From Qipengyuania seohaensis (GTDB lineage: Bacteria > Pseudomonadota > Alphaproteobacteria > Sphingomonadales > Sphingomonadaceae): a stretch of DNA of 64,000 nt. A program made the translations under genes and the position numbers. The stretch's first letter is position 1; each line of letters starts with the position of its first letter. Positions 28,392 through 36,401 of the stretch are shown here, one piece after another. A model generated the notes under the pieces. The model made no database searches, was not told the origin of the DNA, and saw only the letters and a program-made list of their open reading frames with translations. Location of the stretch: NCBI RefSeq assembly GCF_002795865.1, contig NZ_CP024920.1, forward strand, positions 1,275,001 through 1,339,000, read 5' to 3'.

Positions 28392-29062
28392 TGCGCCGAT
28401 CCCGCAGCGAGAGCAACATTGACGACCTGCTCCCAGCCCTCTTCACGAGCAAGCCAGACGACATAACGACGCTCACCCTGACCAATGGTCTGGAAGCCCC
28501 AGGCCAGCGTGCCGTCCCTCGACACTCGCAGCGGAACGGCGCTGTCCGGCTCACCCGCTCCGACCTCGCCGTCGCACGCAGCGACCGAGCTCGAGATCAA
28601 GTCGGGTGCGAGGGGCGCCTCATCCTGCGGGACGCCGAAATCGAACACATAGCGGTAATCGCCATTGCGCTGTCGTTGCCAGACGGTGTTGAACGTGCCC
28701 ACGGATCCGTCCGGATCGCTGAAAGCACCCTGCGTCACGGCCAGCGAGCCATCGCAGCTTGACCAGACGCGATGCGGCGACCAGCTGACAGCTTTAGGAG
28801 GATTTACCTGCGTCTTGAGCCACGGCTTGGCTTCCACCGCACCATTGCGACCGAACAGCAGGGCGCCATCGGCGGCGTACTCTGCGAAGGCGGTCCACTG
28901 ACCGTCTTCGCGTGCGGCGCGGGCAAAGGCGAGCTCGGTCGCGATGACCTTGCTCACTTCGGCTCGCGGGGTCAGCAAACGCGCGTAAGGGTCGCGCTGG
29001 TTCGGCAGCGGGGCACAGGCTGCAACGGCTGCCAGCGCGCAGGCGGCAAATGCGAGGCGCAT
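28388..29062 (-). CDS. Putative lipoprotein with NTF2/DUF4440-like domain
   Basis: Protein of 224 residues. The start MRLAFAACALAAVAACAPLP has a lipobox (V-A-A-C) with Cys at residue 16. The following ELAFARAAREDGQWTAFAEY and AADGALLFGRNGAVEAK match the start of DUF4440/SnoaL-type folds, and WSPHRVWSSCDGSLAVTQGA and GTFNTVWQRQRNGDYRYVFD continue that pattern. Such folds bind small molecules or act as catalytic scaffolds. Two bases separate it from the stop of folD and its own stop overlaps marC. Function unknown. Confidence 0.78.
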   Translation of the reverse strand: MRLAFAACALAAVAACAPLPNQRDPYARLLTPRAEVSKVIATELAFARAAREDGQWTAFAEYAADGALLFGRNGAVEAKPWLKTQVNPPKAVSWSPHRVWSSCDGSLAVTQGAFSDPDGSVGTFNTVWQRQRNGDYRYVFDFGVPQDEAPLAPDLISSSVAACDGEVGAGEPDSAVPLRVSRDGTLAWGFQTIGQGERRYVVWLAREEGWEQVVNVALAAGSAQ

Positions 29063-29064
29063 GC

Positions 29065-29958
29065 TCACAGGCTTTGCGGCACTTCCAGCCCGGCATTGCG
29101 ATGGGCAGCGACCAGCGTGTTGCGCAGGAGGACCGCGATCGTCATCGGGCCGACGCCTCCTGGAACAGGTGTAATCGCGCCGGCGATACCTTCGGCGCCC
29201 GCATAATCGACATCGCCGACGAGCCGACCCTTCTCTTCGCCCTCGGCTGGCGGCAGGCGGTTGATACCGACGTCGATCACCGTCGCGCCTTCCTTGAGCC
29301 ATTCCGCCTTGACCATTTCAGCGCGGCCGACAGCGGCCACGACGATATCGGCTCGCTTGACCACCGACGGCAGGTCCTTCGTGCGGCTGTGAGCGATCGT
29401 GACCGTGGCGTTTGCGTCGAGCAGGAGCTGCGCCATCGGCTTGCCGACGATGTTGGAGCGGCCGATCACGACGGCCTCCAGCCCGGACAGGTCGCCGAGC
29501 CGGTCGGTCAGGAGCATCATGCAACCAAGCGGCGTACACGGCACGAAGCCATGCTGCCCGACAGCGAGCCGTCCGGCATTGGTCACGTGGAAACCGTCGA
29601 CGTCCTTGTCCGGACTGATCGATGCGATAACGGCCTGTTCGTCGAGATGGTCGGGCAGGGGCAACTGGACAAGAATGCCGTCGACCGCGTCGTCGCCGTT
29701 GAGCTGTTCGACCAGCGCCAGCAGATCCGCCTCGCTCGTGTCGACCGGCAGGCGGTGCTCGAAACTTTCCATACCCGCGGCCACCGTCGCCTTGTGTTTC
29801 GAGCGCACATAGACCTGGCTGGCAGGATCCTCGCCCACCAGGACGACTGCGAGACCGGCCTTGCGGCCCGCCTTCTGCTCAAACTGCCCGGCAAGCGCGC
29901 CGACACGCTCCCTCAGGAGGGCGGCGAAGGCTTTTCCGTCGATACGTTCAGCGGTCAT
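29065..29958 (-). CDS. folD: Bifunctional methylenetetrahydrofolate dehydrogenase / methenyltetrahydrofolate cyclohydrolase
   Basis: Enzyme of 297 residues that interconverts 5,10-methylene-, methenyl- and 10-formyl-tetrahydrofolate, supplying one-carbon units for purines. Motifs: [14 protein letters not shown] with the catalytic lysine, [13 protein letters not shown], the NADP-binding [18 protein letters not shown], and [15 protein letters not shown] near the end. All are in the normal order and the length is typical. Its ATG overlaps the yggT stop, and a lipoprotein gene follows two bases after its own stop. Confidence 0.96.
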   Translation of the reverse strand: MTAERIDGKAFAALLRERVGALAGQFEQKAGRKAGLAVVLVGEDPASQVYVRSKHKATVAAGMESFEHRLPVDTSEADLLALVEQLNGDDAVDGILVQLPLPDHLDEQAVIASISPDKDVDGFHVTNAGRLAVGQHGFVPCTPLGCMMLLTDRLGDLSGLEAVVIGRSNIVGKPMAQLLLDANATVTIAHSRTKDLPSVVKRADIVVAAVGRAEMVKAEWLKEGATVIDVGINRLPPAEGEEKGRLVGDVDYAGAEGIAGAITPVPGGVGPMTIAVLLRNTLVAAHRNAGLEVPQSL

Positions 29959-30239
29959 AGCGAGTAGATGATGTTCCCGAGGACGATAAGGATGATGTTC
30001 ATCAGGATAATCAGCACCAGCGGTGAGAAATCGATCATCCCGGTCTGTGGCAGCAGGTTGCGGATCGGGCGGAGCACCGGATCAAGCAGGCGGTTGATGC
30101 CTTCGTAGAAGCTCATCAGGAATTCGTTGCGGCCCACCACGTTGAAGGCGAACAACAGCCCGATGATGAACTGGATGATAATCAGCATCACGAACACGCT
30201 CGTGAGCATTTCGATGATCTGGTAGAGTGTGATAAGCAC
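29955..30239 (-). CDS. YggT family membrane protein
   Basis: Protein of 94 residues with two hydrophobic segments ([20 protein letters not shown] and [18 protein letters not shown]) separated by the family motif [20 protein letters not shown]. YggT proteins are linked to membrane or osmotic stress and cell division but have no known reaction. The GTG at 30239 gives the normal family N-terminus ([12 protein letters not shown]); the open frame continues upstream to 30416 without family resemblance. It overlaps folD by four bases. Confidence 0.87.
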   Translation of the reverse strand: MLITLYQIIEMLTSVFVMLIIIQFIIGLLFAFNVVGRNEFLMSFYEGINRLLDPVLRPIRNLLPQTGMIDFSPLVLIILMNIILIVLGNIIYSL

Positions 30240-30281
30240 TAGGGTGTATCCCGCCTGTGTGTGTGCAATCCCGGTAGCCTC

Positions 30282-30303
30282 GCGTCTTACACGCGCAAGA
30301 CGC
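30282..30303 (-). terminator. Hairpin between argB and yggT
   Basis: GCGTCTT (30282-30288) and AAGACGC (30297-30303) are perfect complements around an eight-base loop, 14 bases after the argB stop. There is no T-run, so it may only pause or partly end transcription from argB. Confidence 0.35.
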
Positions 30304-30316
30304 CCCGCGCCAAGCC

Positions 30317-31225
30317 CTATCGGGCGCTTATCAAGGTGCCTGCGCCCCTCGCCGTGAAGAATTCGAGCAGCATGGCATGGGGCACGCGCCCGTCGAGGAC
30401 GACAGCAGCTTCGCATCCCGCCTCAACCGCGCTCACGCAGGTTTCCAACTTGGGGATCATGCCGCCGCTGATCGTGCCGTCTTCTCGCAGGGCGGCGATG
30501 TCGGACGGCGTCAGATCGGTCAGCAAGTCCCCGTGCTTGTCGAGCACGCCCGGAACGTCGGTCAGCAGTAGCAACCGGGCAGCGCCGAGCGCGGATGCCA
30601 GCGCGCCAGCCATGGTGTCGGCATTGATGTTATAGGTATGGCCGTCCTCACCTGAGCCGATGGGCGCGACGATCGGGATCATGCCCGCCGCCGTGGCCGT
30701 CTCGATGATGGTCGTATCTACCGAACTCGGCTCGCCCACGAAGCCGAGGTCGAGAGCGCGTTCGATGTTGCTCTCGGGGTCCTTGGTCGTGCGCTCCACC
30801 TTGCGGGCGGTCACGAGGCCACCATCCTTGCCGGAGATGCCGACAGCCTTGCCGCCTGCCCGCGCAATCGAGGATACCAGCGCCTTGTTGATCGCACCCG
30901 ACAGGACCATCTCGGCGACTTCTGCTGTCGCCTTGTCCGTGACGCGAAGGCCGTCGACGAAGGTGCTTTCCACGCCCAGCTTCTTGAGCATCGCGCCGAT
31001 CTGCGGGCCACCGCCATGCACGACCACGGGGTTGATGCCGACGGCTTTGAGCAGGACGATATCTTCGGCGAATTCGCGCGCTGCATCTTCGTCGCCCATG
31101 GCGTTGCCGCCGTATTTCACCACGAAGCTGCGACCGGCGTAACGCTGGAAGTAGGGCAGCGCCTCGATCAGCGTCTGCGCCTTGGTGCTTGCCTCGTGCA
31201 TCGCCTGGCCGGTGTCGTCGCTCAA
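30317..31225 (-). CDS. argB: Acetylglutamate kinase
   Basis: Second enzyme of arginine biosynthesis, phosphorylating N-acetyl-L-glutamate; 302 residues. The conserved sites are [12 protein letters not shown], the nucleotide and substrate loop [26 protein letters not shown], and [16 protein letters not shown] plus [14 protein letters not shown]. The N-terminal helix [13 protein letters not shown] before the catalytic core is that of the arginine-sensitive hexameric kinases, so feedback inhibition by arginine is likely. TTG at 31225 is the start, with GGAG seven bases ahead. No other arg gene is in the window. Confidence 0.96.
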   Translation of the reverse strand: MSDDTGQAMHEASTKAQTLIEALPYFQRYAGRSFVVKYGGNAMGDEDAAREFAEDIVLLKAVGINPVVVHGGGPQIGAMLKKLGVESTFVDGLRVTDKATAEVAEMVLSGAINKALVSSIARAGGKAVGISGKDGGLVTARKVERTTKDPESNIERALDLGFVGEPSSVDTTIIETATAAGMIPIVAPIGSGEDGHTYNINADTMAGALASALGAARLLLLTDVPGVLDKHGDLLTDLTPSDIAALREDGTISGGMIPKLETCVSAVEAGCEAAVVLDGRVPHAMLLEFFTARGAGTLISAR

Positions 31226-31318
31226 ACTCGTACTCCATCCATACGCAAAGCCCGCGCATCCCCGTGACTGGGGAGCGCAGGCGTTAGCGTGCCCGGCGTG
31301 CGGGCGAAAGGGGGCGCG

Positions 31319-31594
31319 TTATTCCTGCGCCGGCATCTGTTCGATCTCGACATCGGGATCGAGATCTTCGCCATTGACCGGTGCTTCGCCGAATTCGCCT
31401 TCGGGCGAGACCGGAACCGAGGTCGTCGTCGGCAGCGGATCGGGCACTTCGCCGGTGGTCTCGCCGACCGGGACCGGCTCTTCGCCGCCGTCGGTGTTGA
31501 AGATGTAGAACAGGAACACCAGCGTCATAAGCACGATCAGGGCCACCCACAGCCAGCGGGTACCGGGTTTGCTATCGGGGACGGGGTCGGTCAT
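31319..31594 (-). CDS. Small membrane-anchored acidic protein, unknown
   Basis: Unrecognised protein of 91 residues. Residues about 13-32 (RWLWVALIVLMTLVFLFYIF) form one membrane span; the remainder is acidic and Pro/Thr-rich with no predicted fold. AAGGAGTTCCCG precedes the ATG. It is transcribed away from the lipoprotein gene at 31696, the two sharing about 100 bases of upstream DNA. The long acidic tail would lie in the periplasm if the N-terminus is inside. Confidence 0.7.
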   Translation of the reverse strand: MTDPVPDSKPGTRWLWVALIVLMTLVFLFYIFNTDGGEEPVPVGETTGEVPDPLPTTTSVPVSPEGEFGEAPVNGEDLDPDVEIEQMPAQE

Positions 31595-31695
31595 CGGGAA
31601 CTCCTTTTTGCTTTCCTGTCCAATGCCTTGCCCCCGCCTCCCGTTCCGAAACGGCCACGCTTGAGCGCGAGCGCCGGGAGTGGCACAGCTGGCGC

Positions 31696-32331
31696 ATGAC
31701 CCGCGCCACGCCCCTCGCTCTCGCCCCGCTCTTCGCCCTTGCTGCCTGTGCCAGCACGCCGGACGTGCCCCGCCTCTCCCCGTCGCAGGAGCGCTTCTGG
31801 GACGCGCTCTCCAGCCATTGCGGCAACGCCTACGAAGGCGGGCTTGCCAGCAGCGACGAGCGCGACGCCGACTGGGCGGGCAAGCGCATGGTGGCCCACT
31901 GGGTCGATTGCTCCGATACGCGCGTCGCCATCGCCTTCCATGTCGAAGATGCCGGGGCTCCGGGCGGCTGGAACCGCTCGCGCACCTGGCTCGTCAGCCG
32001 CACCGCGGACGGCCTGCGCCTCAAGCACGACCACCGCCACGAGGACGGGAGCGAGGATGCGGTGACCCAGTACGGGGGCGACACGCTGTCGGGCGGAACG
32101 GCGCGCATCCAGGACTTCCCCGTCGACGCCTTCTCCATCGCCCTGTTCGAACGCGAGGGGCTGGACGCATCGCTCACCAACGTGTGGCGCGTGGAGGTGG
32201 ACGATGCCGAGGCCGAAGGCGCGCGCTTCGCCTACCAGCTGACCCGCCGCAATGACCCCACCCGCCTGTTCCGGGTGGAGTTCGACGCTAGCGACCCCAT
32301 CGCCCCGCCCCCGCCTGCCTGGGGTTGGTAG
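31696..32331 (+). CDS. Putative lipoprotein, unknown function
   Basis: Protein of 211 residues. The signal MTRATPLALAPLFALAACAS carries a lipobox (L-A-A-C, Cys18). The mature part is soluble and rich in charged and aromatic residues with two cysteines (SSHCGNAY, HWVDCSDT) that could form a disulfide, and repeats of short strands such as VAIAFHVEDAG and ALFEREGLD. No domain is recognised. GGGAG lies upstream of the ATG with a somewhat long spacing. Confidence 0.75.
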   Translation: MTRATPLALAPLFALAACASTPDVPRLSPSQERFWDALSSHCGNAYEGGLASSDERDADWAGKRMVAHWVDCSDTRVAIAFHVEDAGAPGGWNRSRTWLVSRTADGLRLKHDHRHEDGSEDAVTQYGGDTLSGGTARIQDFPVDAFSIALFEREGLDASLTNVWRVEVDDAEAEGARFAYQLTRRNDPTRLFRVEFDASDPIAPPPPAWGW

Positions 32332-32520
32332 CCGTGTGCCGCTCAGTTGGAGTGGCCCTCGGCCCGCTCCGACAGAGTGGAACGGGTGGAACACGGTCCT
32401 AACGGTAAAATCTGCACCCATGCAAAACGGCCAGCATCCGGTAGGGACACGGGCCGTGAAAGGGCGCTGGGACATGGCTTCAGTAGAGCAGCGGGCCCGG
32501 CTGTAGGAAAGCGCGCCCAG

Positions 32521-32817
32521 TCAGCGCGTCGTGAACCACAGCATCAGCGTGGCGAATGCGATCACCTGGATGCAGGCGATCGCGTGCAGCCGGTTGGAGA
32601 ACGGCTCCTTGCGCGTCTTGTGGCGCAGGATCGTGCGCGCGGCATAGGCGCCCAGCGTACCGCCAGCGAAGGCCCAGCCGAGAAGGCTCGCCTCGCTCAG
32701 TCGCCAGTTGCCGTTCTCGGCCAGCACCTTGTCCGTCATGAACGCGAAGAAGGCGACCATATTGATCGCGATCAGGTAATAGACAAACCATTCCAGCAGG
32801 GTGAATTCGACAGGCAT
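32521..32817 (-). CDS. DUF1294 membrane protein
   Basis: Protein of 98 residues with two or three hydrophobic segments. LLEWFVYYLIAINMVAFFAF, MTDKVLAENGNWRLSEASLL, AFAGGTLGAYAARTILRHKT and RKEPF follow the DUF1294 pattern closely. ATG at 32817 begins the family domain; the open frame upstream shows no resemblance. A close relative fused to an Excalibur domain lies 0.6 kb away (33412-33864), with a matching core (YYLIAIN, AENGQWRISEATLL, RHKTRK), so the pair looks like a duplication. Confidence 0.85.
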   Translation of the reverse strand: MPVEFTLLEWFVYYLIAINMVAFFAFMTDKVLAENGNWRLSEASLLGWAFAGGTLGAYAARTILRHKTRKEPFSNRLHAIACIQVIAFATLMLWFTTR

Positions 32818-33069
32818 GACACGCTCCGCTCTCGGGCTTTCAAACTCGGGACCAGCGACGCCGTCTCTTGTGCTTGTGCGAAAGGAAATACCCCGTCTTC
32901 GCAGGTGCGGTATTGTCGATATACGACATATTTGTCGGGCCACAGGCAGAGTGTTTGTTGCGCCTCAAGCGCCGGCGGCTGCGTCCGCAGCCTTGGCTAT
33001 CCTCGCTCGTGCGAATTTGCGGTCGCGTCGCTGCGGGCGGCCGGTCGGCCTTGCGAAAAGTGAGGTGCC
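32818..33069. other. Gap holding an upstream region with a short palindrome
   Basis: No gene is seen in these 252 bases. The only clear structure is TGTCG-ATATA-CGACA at 32914-32928, a perfect five-base-arm palindrome about 100 bases upstream of the DUF1294 start, with a third TTGTCG copy at 32931-32936. It could be an operator. The rest looks like decayed coding sequence. Confidence 0.3.
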
Positions 33070-33321
33070 CTAGGCGGCTCTGGCCTTGGTGACGATCGCG
33101 GTGATTTCGTCGAGGAGGCCGAGGCGTTTCCTCTTGAGTTGCTCGGTGCGCTCGTCACTGGCGGCTTCGGTTTCCGCCTCGATGCGGTGCACTTCGCGGT
33201 TCACTTCGTGATATTCGTCCGCCAGCCGCGCGTAATGCGCGTCCTCCTGCTTCAACCGCGTGATCAGGTCCCGGTCGCGGGCGAAGATCTTGGTCAGTTC
33301 ATTGGGTGTGTGCTGCGACAT
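33070..33321 (-). CDS. YdcH family protein (DUF465)
   Basis: Protein of 83 residues, predicted to be one long helical hairpin. LTKIFARDRDLITRLKQEDA, HYARLADEYHEVNREVHRIE and LKRKRLGLLDEITAIV are the DUF465 pattern. The family is cytoplasmic, widely conserved in proteobacteria and of unknown role. AAAGGATGCCATC precedes the ATG. It lies between the two DUF1294 genes, all on the minus strand. Confidence 0.88.
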   Translation of the reverse strand: MSQHTPNELTKIFARDRDLITRLKQEDAHYARLADEYHEVNREVHRIEAETEAASDERTEQLKRKRLGLLDEITAIVTKARAA

Positions 33322-33411
33322 GATGGCATCCTTTGCTGTGTCCGTTGACCCGACCTTAGGCCGCCCCGCCCGCCCCTTCTTTGCGGCAGATCAATTTCGC
33401 CAGAGCGCAAC

Positions 33412-33864
33412 TCAATAATACGGCTCGCACGCAACGCCGTCGCCATCGCCGTCCATGCCGATGCGATAGCCGGGATCACCCCTGCGAAGCGGTGCCTTGC
33501 CTGCTGCGCGGACCTGGTTGCAGCCCGCATAATAGACCGATGCCTCTACCGCCAAGCGCTCTGCCCTTGCCTCTTCGGTCTCGAAGATGGTGGGGGCCAT
33601 GAAGTAGCCGAATGCCGCGATGCCCATCGGTGCCATGGTCGCAACTCGAAGGCCTTCGTTGAAGCTCTGCTTGCGGGTCTTGTGCCGGAATGCCCAGCGT
33701 CCAGCCCATGCTCCGGGCCAGCCTCCCACGGTTGCCATCAACAACAATGTCGCCTCGCTGATGCGCCACTGGCCGTTCTCGGCTCGCGCCTTGTCGATCC
33801 CGAATGCGGCGAAGGTCGCGAAATTGATCGCGATCAAGTAATAGGTGAGCAATTCCAGTAGCAT
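33412..33864 (-). CDS. DUF1294 membrane domain fused to Excalibur calcium-binding domain
   Basis: Protein of 150 residues. The first 90 residues are a DUF1294 membrane domain (LLTYYLIAINFATFAAFGID, WRISEATLLLMATVGGWPGA, FRHKTRKQSF). The last 40 (YYAGCNQVRAAGKAPLRRGD, then GYRIGMDGDGDGVACEPYY) are an Excalibur domain: the DxDxDGxxCE signature and paired cysteines are intact. Excalibur domains bind calcium outside the cytoplasmic membrane and are often attached to nucleases. A thermonuclease gene begins 87 bases away on the other strand, so a functional pairing is plausible. Confidence 0.85.
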   Translation of the reverse strand: MLLELLTYYLIAINFATFAAFGIDKARAENGQWRISEATLLLMATVGGWPGAWAGRWAFRHKTRKQSFNEGLRVATMAPMGIAAFGYFMAPTIFETEEARAERLAVEASVYYAGCNQVRAAGKAPLRRGDPGYRIGMDGDGDGVACEPYY

Positions 33865-33950
33865 GGAACGTTCGTACTGCGGACAAAGTTAAGGAAAAGC
33901 GACCGCGGTGGCGGGTTTCATGCCGCTCGTGGGCGAGCTATCGTAAGGGC

Positions 33951-34496
33951 ATGGGCAAGATCCTTCCCTTCAGGCGCAGGCCGGACCGGCGCGTGCCCCG
34001 CTTTCATCGCAAGCCGGTGAGGCGACGGTCGCGCAAGGGCGGGTGGCGCAGGTTGCTGCCGCTGGCCCTGACGCTGGTGCTGGTTGGCGCCTGGGTCCTG
34101 TTCGAGGACCGCATCGGCCCGCGCCCGAAGGTGAGCGAAGTGGCGTCGAGCTTCGGCCTGTGCGGCGAGGGCTGGGGGGCCTGCGTGGTCGACGGCGACA
34201 CGGTGCGGATCGGCGAGCGACGCATCCGCCTCACCGGGTTCGACGCGCCGGAGATGGACGGGGCGTGCGAGGCCGAGCGGGTCAAGGCGCGCGAGGCCCG
34301 CACGGCCCTCCACCAATGGCTATCGCAAGGCCGCTTCAGCTGGACCGGCGGCCAGGACCCACCCCGCGACCGCTACGGCCGCGAACTGCGCGAAGTGCGG
34401 CGCGGCGAAGAGGCGCTGGCTGACCACATGATCGCGGCAGGGCTCGCAGAGGGAAGCGGGTGGGGTGCGGTGCGGCGCGACTGGTGCGCGCCTTAG
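33951..34496 (+). CDS. Thermonuclease (SNase) family protein, membrane-anchored
   Basis: Protein of 181 residues. A very basic N-terminus (FRRRPDRRVPRFHRKPVRRR) precedes one membrane span (LLPLALTLVLVGAWVLF), then the SNase domain. Catalytic residues known from staphylococcal nuclease are all present: Asp in VDGDTVRIG, Arg and Asp in RIRLTGFDAPEM with the following Glu, and Arg in DRYGRELREV. Two cysteines (GLCGEGWGACVV) may bond in the periplasm. It ends four bases inside the sulfotransferase gene, tail to tail. Confidence 0.88.
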   Translation: MGKILPFRRRPDRRVPRFHRKPVRRRSRKGGWRRLLPLALTLVLVGAWVLFEDRIGPRPKVSEVASSFGLCGEGWGACVVDGDTVRIGERRIRLTGFDAPEMDGACEAERVKAREARTALHQWLSQGRFSWTGGQDPPRDRYGRELREVRRGEEALADHMIAAGLAEGSGWGAVRRDWCAP

Positions 34497-35410
34497 GCGA
34501 TGCGCGCGTCGACCTCTGCCGCCAGCGAGGCGAAATCGGCATGGCCGGTCACCGGCTCCACCCGCTCCGCCCACATGGCGTCGATCGCTTCCCTTACCGA
34601 TGCGGGCAGCACGGCAGCATCGCTGCCCTTGGCCTGCACCTTGGTGGAATCGCTGTTGGCCGGAATGCCGAGCATTTCCTCCATCACCGCGCAGATCAGC
34701 CCGTCATCGAAGCGGTCCTTGTGCGCGTGCATGAATTCGCGGCTGGTCGCGTCCATGACCATCTGAACCGTTTCCTCGCCCGGCTCGATCCCGATCAACC
34801 TGCCCATGGCGCGGATCATGGCGGGCTTGTTCTTCACCGCCCAGCGATAGGTGACGACGAGGCTGTCCTCTTCCTCCAGCCGCGCATACCAGCTCAGCAG
34901 GTGGGTGGCATAGTCGCAGCCCCCCGGCCCGCCGCCCATCCAGAGCGGCATGAAATCCTCCAGCGAGAACGCGCCCTTCTCGATATGCCAGCCATCGAAG
35001 AAGCGGTGCATGGAGACATAGGTTTCGTGCGGATCGCGCAGGGTGACGACATAGCGCGAGCCGGCAGGCAGCCGCTCGTATTCGCGGTGCGACTTGAAGC
35101 CGCGCGGGGCGGCGCGCTGGTCGGCAGTCATGTCCAGATCGAGGATGCTTGCGGTGTCTTCCCAGGGGACCACGCCGCTGATGTCGGGAAAGTCCATGTC
35201 CAGCGCGCCGGTGGCATGGATCATGCGCAGCTGGTGGAACATCTGCTGGGTCAGCGTGGTGCCGCTCTTGGCCCAGCTAGTGATATAGACATCGGTCGGG
35301 CGCGGATCGATCGCATGGCACGCGCGCGGCGCATTCGCCTGCGCCAGAGCGCCCATATTGGCCCCGAATTCCTCAAGATTACGCGCCGGTCGCCCTACAC
35401 CCATGAGCAT
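34493..35410 (-). CDS. Sulfotransferase family protein
   Basis: PAPS-dependent sulfotransferase of about 305 residues. The 5'-phosphosulfate loop is TSWAKSGTTLTQQM near residue 45 (S-x-x-K-S-G-T-T), the 3'-phosphate region is SRYVVTLRDPHETYVSMHRF, and LSWYARLEEEDSLVVTYRWA supplies the usual downstream core. ATG at 35410 is chosen over 35425 because GGAGGAAAGCT lies directly before it. The acceptor (a lipid, sugar or small alcohol) cannot be told. It borders the AT-rich island on its upstream side. Confidence 0.88.
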   Translation of the reverse strand: MLMGVGRPARNLEEFGANMGALAQANAPRACHAIDPRPTDVYITSWAKSGTTLTQQMFHQLRMIHATGALDMDFPDISGVVPWEDTASILDLDMTADQRAAPRGFKSHREYERLPAGSRYVVTLRDPHETYVSMHRFFDGWHIEKGAFSLEDFMPLWMGGGPGGCDYATHLLSWYARLEEEDSLVVTYRWAVKNKPAMIRAMGRLIGIEPGEETVQMVMDATSREFMHAHKDRFDDGLICAVMEEMLGIPANSDSTKVQAKGSDAAVLPASVREAIDAMWAERVEPVTGHADFASLAAEVDARIA

Positions 35411-35506
35411 AGCTTTCCTCCCCATAAGCGACCCGGGAGGGGGAGCATGACAGGTGGGAGGGGGATTGGGAAGTGGCAGGAGCTTTGGGCTTGTAAGTGC
35501 TCGGAG

Positions 35507-36049
35507 CTACAATTCGTTTTTTCCGATGGGCCATATTGCCCACTCGCGTTGCTTATGGCGCCTCAAATCCAGAGGTTGAAACCAAAGGGGGTTTGGTTCG
35601 CAACCTCTGTCTTTTCCGCTCTGAATGTTAAGCAACGGTTTGCGGCCAAACTTGCTCTCAAACTCTTCCAGCAACAGTTTTTCACTTTGCTCGGCCTGTT
35701 CCTTCGATTTGCATGGCAGGACATGAAAATCGAAGCGCGCCTGCGTCAGGCTTTTCAGCCAAGGGAGCATCTTTTTGTCGATATGCTCCTTGAAGCGCGC
35801 GTGAGCGAAACCTTCACCGATGTAGAAGATATGCGAGTGCTGCTTGGGGTAATCGAACGTGAAAGGTTTGCTGATGGTAAGGACGTAAAGAGCAGTCCTC
35901 ATTTTCCAAAGCTCTGTCTCATTTAATTCGCGCCAACGTGTAGAAATGGCGTGCCAAGGGGATTTCTCCTCATCGCCCTCTCCATTCAGAAGATCAGTGA
36001 GGGACTGATCCCACAACATCAGCCATTTATCAGATTCAGGGTGTTCCAT
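35507..36049 (-). CDS. GIY-YIG-like nuclease-fold protein in AT-rich island
   Basis: Protein of 180 residues. The core ALYVLTISKP, then HSHIFYIGEGFAHARFKEHI, and LLLEEFESKFGRKPLLNIQS follow the GIY-YIG layout: Y-x-[VIL] strand, Y-I-G, an arginine then E-H, a glutamate in the C-terminal helix and a final P-L-L-N. Catalytic Arg and Glu candidates are therefore present. The function is not known; such domains occur in homing, restriction and anti-phage enzymes. Base and codon use are clearly AT-richer than in the flanking sulfotransferase and nrdB genes, which points to recent transfer. Its ATG abuts a remnant of a GC-rich host gene. Confidence 0.6.
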   Translation of the reverse strand: MEHPESDKWLMLWDQSLTDLLNGEGDEEKSPWHAISTRWRELNETELWKMRTALYVLTISKPFTFDYPKQHSHIFYIGEGFAHARFKEHIDKKMLPWLKSLTQARFDFHVLPCKSKEQAEQSEKLLLEEFESKFGRKPLLNIQSGKDRGCEPNPLWFQPLDLRRHKQREWAIWPIGKNEL

Positions 36050-36227
36050 CGTCGGCGCGTATCACGGCTCGAGCGACTGGCAAATCCTCGCCCGCTTGAT
36101 CAACGAGAACCTCGACTACGGCTCGCTCTATTTCTTCCCGACCCTATGGGCGGTCAATGTGCAATGGCACGAAAAGCCCGAGCGGCGGGTGGATAGCTAC
36201 GCGGTGCCGAAGGGGCGGTGGCGTTAA
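36048..36227 (+). pseudogene. 3' remnant of a lost host gene
   Basis: A frame of about 59 codons runs from the edge of the AT-rich gene to TAA at 36225-36227 and reads AYHGSSDWQILARLINENL, DYGSLYFFPTLWAVNVQWHE, ending SYAVPKGRWR. It has normal GC-rich host codon use but no start codon or ribosome site and no 5' part anywhere in the window. It looks like the C-terminal end of a gene broken when the island arrived or when DNA was deleted. The original protein is not recognised. Confidence 0.5.
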
Positions 36228-36270
36228 ATCGAAAAGTCGATGATAGGTTATCAGCAAACATACTACGTGG

Positions 36271-36299
36271 TTGACTTGTAGGATTCCACATCATACATC
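36271..36299 (+). promoter_or_regulatory. Promoter-like sequence for the RNA upstream of the Abi gene
   Basis: TTGACT (36271-36276) and TACATC (36294-36299) are separated by 17 bases. The -35 matches the consensus at five of six positions; the -10 is weak at three of six. Transcription would begin near 36306, eight bases before the first arm of the structured RNA. Confidence 0.45.
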
Positions 36300-36305
36300 G
36301 CGCTG

Positions 36306-36401
36306 TAACAACACCCCCCAGGCCTAGAGCGAAAGCTTGCCCAGAACCGGGGGGTTACTTATGAGAGGCCTCCTCGGGAAACTGAGGGGGCCTTTCTTTT
36401 T
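36306..36401 (+). ncRNA. Structured RNA upstream of Abi gene, abiF-RNA-like
   Basis: About 95 nt with three elements. ACCCCCC (36313-36319) pairs with GGGGGGT (36349-36355). Inside it, AGC-GAAA-GCT (36328-36337) forms a small GNRA-tetraloop hairpin. Downstream, 36366-36377 pairs with 36382-36393 in a 12-base stem closed by a second GAAA loop and followed by TTTCTTTTT, an intrinsic terminator. A structured RNA called the abiF motif is known to lie just upstream of Abi-family genes in many bacteria; position, size and the closing terminator agree, but I cannot check the consensus. The CCCCCC run could also pair with GGGGG at 36386-36390, so an alternative fold exists. Confidence 0.6.
36366..36401 (+). 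terminator. Intrinsic terminator ending the structured RNA
   Basis: A 12-base stem (36366-36377 with 36382-36393, two G-T wobbles, GAAA loop) followed by TTTCTTTTT. It lies between the RNA and the Abi coding region, so the Abi gene needs read-through or its own promoter. Confidence 0.8.
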
